From contig NOWV01000333.1 of assembly GCA_003344405.1 (NCBI GenBank), positions 1 to 46,504 of the forward strand: a stretch of 46,504 nt of DNA, read 5' to 3'. Below the pieces are notes generated by a model, which was given only the letters and a program-made list of their open reading frames with translations, ran no database searches and was not told the DNA's origin. Every line of letters begins with the position of its first letter. Within the stretch, counting starts at the first letter, position 1. Below are positions 44,301 to 46,504 of the stretch, in pieces. The DNA is from Trichoplax sp. H2. Lineage: Eukaryota; Placozoa; Uniplacotomia; Trichoplacea. A program made the position numbers and the translations under genes.

Positions 44301-45544
44301 TGTATTTTTAATCATCATTTGTAATGTTGGTTAGACGGATGCAAATTGAGTTTATAATAGAAAATACACCTCGTTAACGAGAGGTTGTGCGCGAGCAATT
44401 GATTTTTAGAATTTAATTACGCTAACATTGATTTTGATTAAAATAGAATTAGCAAACTAGTGTATTGTGTCAAAACGAGCAAATGGCGGTTGCATTCGAT
44501 TTGAGCAACAATGATGATGATTTGGACGAGTGGAAATAAGGTGGTGTTAAAATCGATTGGCTAAGCAGATTGAACAAATTATTATTTGCAATGGCTTGGC
44601 ATGGAATAGAAATACGATATTATAGCCAAGATTCTGCCCTATTATTACTCCATCATCAAGGTCAAAATGGGTGTATTGATTGACGTATTGACTACTAATA
44701 TCATGGGAGGCTAGCGTCAACATGATGACTGTCATGATAGAAAGGGAAAGAAAGATTGCTTACCTCTTGTGTTTCGTTAATATCGACATTACCACTACGA
44801 TCATCATCTAAATGGGCATGAATGGCGACAATGGCCTCAAATGTGCCATGATCTTTGACATCTTTGGCTTGATCTAGGGGGAAAAAAAATGGGAAAAGAA
44901 ATGAAACCATTTTCTACACACACAATGTAAAATGGCAGAAAGCCATTGCAAAAGGCATCTCGTGGAAATGATAGCCATTGATGTTCGCTAAATATTCAAT
45001 CAAGACAACATGAGCAACAACGATGGATACTGTAGGAGAGGTGGAGAGAAGAAATATGATTTCATTGCTTGTTTGCAGTTATTGAATTGCAAGCGATTTA
45101 CGCGTACGAATGGATTGCATTAGGATGGTGTAGCCCTTCGAAAGTGGACGAGAGACCGATTGATTGATTGGCCAAGTCCTGTCTCTCTCGGATAGGACCA
45201 TCGCTAACGCTAGAATTGTATGTCTTGTAGAGTGAAGATAAAGCAATGCAAATGGAGAGGTAAAGACGACAACATGCAATGGATGAGGAGAGGATTGCCT
45301 AGATCGGTCGACCGATATGAATGTTCGGCATTGAGTAAACAATCCTCCTTGTTGATGATGAGAGTTTTGTATGTGTATGTGACTATGTGGTGTATTTGGA
45401 TGGGCAACAAGAATGGCAAATCAATTTATGCTATTTACCTGTCGCTTTCTTCTTCTTGATTTGCCCATCGTTACAATCGACGATACTAGCCATCATCAAG
45501 ACGATGGCTAGAAGAAAGCCAAGCAAAGACAAGTGGTTGGCCAT
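32370..45544 (-). CDS. STIM: STIM, stromal interaction molecule (ER calcium sensor)
   Basis: Eleven coding exons: 45439-45544, 44764-44873, 44073-44187, 35193-35304, 34935-35050, 34624-34804, 34418-34507, 34029-34115, 33731-33895, 33423-33532, 32370-33057; about 626 aa if exon 7 is corrected by one base (human STIM1 is 685). In order: signal peptide (start MANHLSLLGFLLAIVLMMAS); EF-hand loop DDDRSGNVDINE (58-69) and hidden EF region ending SVEDLW; SAM domain (about 111-183) keeping the NWS glycosylation sequon; membrane span about 194-209; coiled coil 1; CAD/SOAR region starting VREALENVEKELEWKSWNAP and ending RWDEIELICGF; Ser-rich tail; final KKKKKKKGFNKIF, matching the phosphoinositide-binding tail of STIM1. 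Family role: calcium loss from the ER lumen unfolds EF-SAM, STIM oligomerises and CAD opens plasma-membrane Orai. Oddities are a frameshift in exon 7, an 8.77-kb third intron, and Val at the STIM1 Phe394 position. No Orai gene is in the window. Confidence 0.96.
33131..33207. repeat. Inverted repeat in STIM intron 10
   Basis: GAGAACGATACA at 33131-33142 is the perfect reverse complement of TGTATCGTTCTC at 33196-33207, with 53 bp between. Further ATCGTTC/GAACGATA-like motifs lie on both sides (33122, 33229, 33250). It could be a small foldback element remnant. Confidence 0.6.
34418..34507 (-). CDS. STIM: STIM exon 7 with apparent 1-nt frameshift
   Basis: Entering in phase from exon 6, this exon reads LNQANEQQQHILAEKRNMEN, then RL, and then runs into TAG. 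If one A is added to the four-A run (T run 34438-34441 on the plus strand), it continues KTEVDNAK and leaves in phase 0. This aligns residue for residue with coiled coil 1 of human STIM1 and joins correctly to AEATRLKEE in exon 8. Both splice sites are good and no other acceptor rescues the frame. It is either a base-call or assembly indel, or a real loss-of-function allele. Confidence 0.85.
35330..35935. repeat. ~166-bp tandem repeat in STIM intron 3
   Basis: About three and a half units with GCAAAACTAGAATAGC, GAATGGAAATATGTCGTTAT, CAATAGAGTAAAACTACTAC, and TTAATTAAGTAAGAACTGC. The AGTAAAAC landmark lies near 35570 and 35736. Moderate divergence, no coding content. Confidence 0.75.
36900..37790. 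repeat. ~150-bp tandem repeat in STIM intron 3
   Basis: Units carry AAAGGCAATAACCCATT, CCACTAAGTCATGATT, CATCCACTGCAATTT, AAAGTATGCAAATTATGTC and TGAGTCTAATGTC. The AGGCAA landmark recurs near 37093, 37337, 37485 and 37637, with an older unit near 36964. Adjacent units 37337-37640 are the most alike. Confidence 0.8.
38440..39220. repeat. Tandem repeat with 80-135-bp units in STIM intron 3
   Basis: Units share TCCATCATGGACTTGTCC, TTCTCTACTGGTAGCAAA, GTAAAGTTGTCAT and TTCATAGCGACCGATT. CTACTGGTAGC or close variants start near 38533, 38613, 38701, 38788, 38920 and 39055. Two length classes, about 85 and 130 bp, are mixed. Confidence 0.8.
40370..40870. repeat. Homogeneous 114-bp tandem array in STIM intron 3
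   Basis: About 4.3 units of exactly 114 bp. CTTTCAAGCAGGGACTACGA begins near 40387, 40501, 40615 and 40729, with a degraded fifth unit near 40843. The body contains TTTCAAGGATCAAACGCCAT, AGCTAAGGATTCTAAAATAA and CTTTGCAACTAGGGAGGAAA. Units differ at only a few positions, far fewer than in any other array here. Confidence 0.9.
41235..41263. repeat. Perfect 13-bp hairpin in STIM intron 3
   Basis: GATGATGTCCAAT (41235-41247), loop AAA, ATTGGACATCATC (41251-41263). A perfect stem with a 3-base loop, on either strand. No poly-T follows, and nothing else suggests a terminator or RNA gene. Confidence 0.75.
41669..41895. repeat. Short ~70-bp tandem repeat in STIM intron 3
   Basis: TCCAATCGGAGATTCAA or variants start near 41671, 41743, 41813 and 41880, with ATTATCTCT-like sequence between. 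Spacing is 67-71 bp. Confidence 0.65.
41896..44072. other. Donor-proximal part of STIM intron 3, no further feature
   Basis: Contains homopurine/homopyrimidine and poly-T runs (near 42345, 42985) and a TATATATA run near 42375. Open frames (42696-42917, 42920-43126, 43517-43819 minus) do not resemble any family I know and have no supporting splice structure. Confidence 0.45.
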
Positions 45545-45979
45545 TTTTTTTCCCCCTCTCTCTATTGGACTTGGAGTAATGAAGAAGAACACTTTTCAAC
45601 GGATGCCCAATGTCCTTGCATCGACACCACCAATGTCATACGATTCTTGCTTGGATCGAGTGATCCAATGTGTCCACCACTTTCAAGTCTAATTGACGAT
45701 CGTTAAAGTGATTGCCGTAGTAGCTGTATTTTTCCCCTTCTCTCCAATAATCAATGTTGAATTAAACGACGATCAATCAAATTTTTATTTTTTTTTTGCC
45801 CTCTTGGCTCTTGCTCGCCTGCCTCTCTTTTCCAATTATTTCGGCCTGTATCGTGTAAATCAGAACAATAATTAATGATTGTCCAGGAATAGATAATCAA
45901 TCTGAATACAATGTAATCGAGTCAAGTCAGAGTTCAAAAACGATACACTTGAGTGCACGTACTCTACCGTCTTGTCCGG
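45545..45979. other. STIM 5' flank
   Basis: The start ATG (45544, minus) is preceded by a purine-rich GAGAGAGGGGGAAAAAAA tract. The rest, up to the satellite, should hold the STIM 5' UTR and promoter. No specific element is assignable. Confidence 0.45.
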
Positions 45980-46504
45980 TTGTCAGTCTGTAGACCCAGC
46001 GGCGTCAGCTTCTCAGTACTGTACAGTACTGTACACTAGTGTACAGTACACCACTCTGCTGCCTTGTACTGTACTGTACAGTACAGTACAATGAGGGAGC
46101 AGCACTGTACTGTCCCATCCGATTGTCAGTCTGTAGACTCGGCGCATCTCAGTCCACGACTCTGCTGCCTCATACTGTACAGTGTACAGTAAAGTACAAT
46201 GAGGGAGCAGTACTGTACTGTCCCATCCGATTGTCAGTCTGTAGACTCAGCGCATCTCAGTCCACGACACGACTCTGCTGCCTCATACTGTACAGTGTAC
46301 AGTACAGTACAATGAGGGAGCAGTACTGTACTGTCCCATCCCATTGTCAGTCTGTAGACTCAGCGCATCTCAGTCCACGACTCTGCTGCCTCATACTGTA
46401 CAGTGTACAGTACAGTACAATGAGGGAGCAGTACTGTACTGTCCCATCCGATTGTCAGTCTGTAGACTCGGCGCATCTCAGTCCACGACTCTGCTGCCTC
46501 ATAC
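45980..46504. repeat. Palindrome-rich ~110-bp satellite, truncated by the window end
   Basis: Units read TTGTCAGTCTGTAGACTC, GGCGCATCTCAGTCCACGAC, TCTGCTGCCTCATACTGTAC, then a TACTGTAC/GTACAGTA palindromic block and ATGAGGGAGCAGTACTGTAC. CAGTCTGTAGAC starts at 45984, 46127, 46235, 46348 and 46456, giving spacings of 143, 108, 113 and 108. Positions 46064-46091 form a perfect 28-bp palindrome. The array continues past the window. Confidence 0.9.

Overview
This is eukaryotic, AT-rich draft DNA with three 20-N gaps and four spliced protein-coding genes. All four are animal-type: a head-to-head pair of soluble epoxide hydrolases (EPHX2-like), a CWH43/PGAP2-interacting-protein homologue and a STIM calcium sensor. 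A STIM with EF-hand, SAM, coiled-coil and lysine-tail architecture, low G+C and mostly short introns (about 80-600 bp) point to an early-branching metazoan. A placozoan is my best guess, but the sequence alone does not prove it.

Layout. 1-8055: no gene recognised; it holds an LTR-like insertion (3516-4066) with its empty-site allele assembled beside it, and a ~300-bp tandem repeat (about 4728-6960). 8056-13635 (minus): EPHX2-like gene A, 19 coding exons, 552 aa, with an intact epoxide-hydrolase half and a phosphatase half that has lost its catalytic residues. 13636-19512: gene-free spacer of four degenerate repeat tracts. 19513-23841 (plus): EPHX2-like gene B, 17 exons found, at least 557 aa, with a tiny unresolved first exon. 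23842-26311: gap-flanking duplicated sequence, including a second copy of gene B's last exon, and diverged repeats. 26312-30584 (plus): CWH43-like gene, 15 exons, 746 aa. 30590-32369: short convergent spacer. 32370-45544 (minus): STIM, 11 coding exons, about 626 aa, with one 8.77-kb intron full of tandem repeats. 45980-46504: palindrome-rich satellite running off the window end.

How the models were made. Exons were joined by hand: splice dinucleotides were chosen so that phases match and the product aligns with remembered human family members. Exon lengths in the two EPHX2 paralogues agree at nearly every exon, an independent check on both. Predicted roles: EPHX2 proteins hydrolyse lipid epoxides; CWH43 remodels GPI-anchor lipid in the secretory pathway; STIM senses ER-lumen calcium and opens Orai channels. 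Nothing suggests these neighbours form one pathway. The EPHX2 pair is a local inverted duplication.

I do not see a convincing undescribed molecular system. The most notable points are the decayed phosphatase in one EPHX2 paralogue, intron and splice-site differences between the paralogues, an open 78-nt in-frame intron in CWH43, an apparent 1-nt frameshift in STIM exon 7, an unusual residue at the Orai-gating position of STIM, and the filled/empty LTR-like site.
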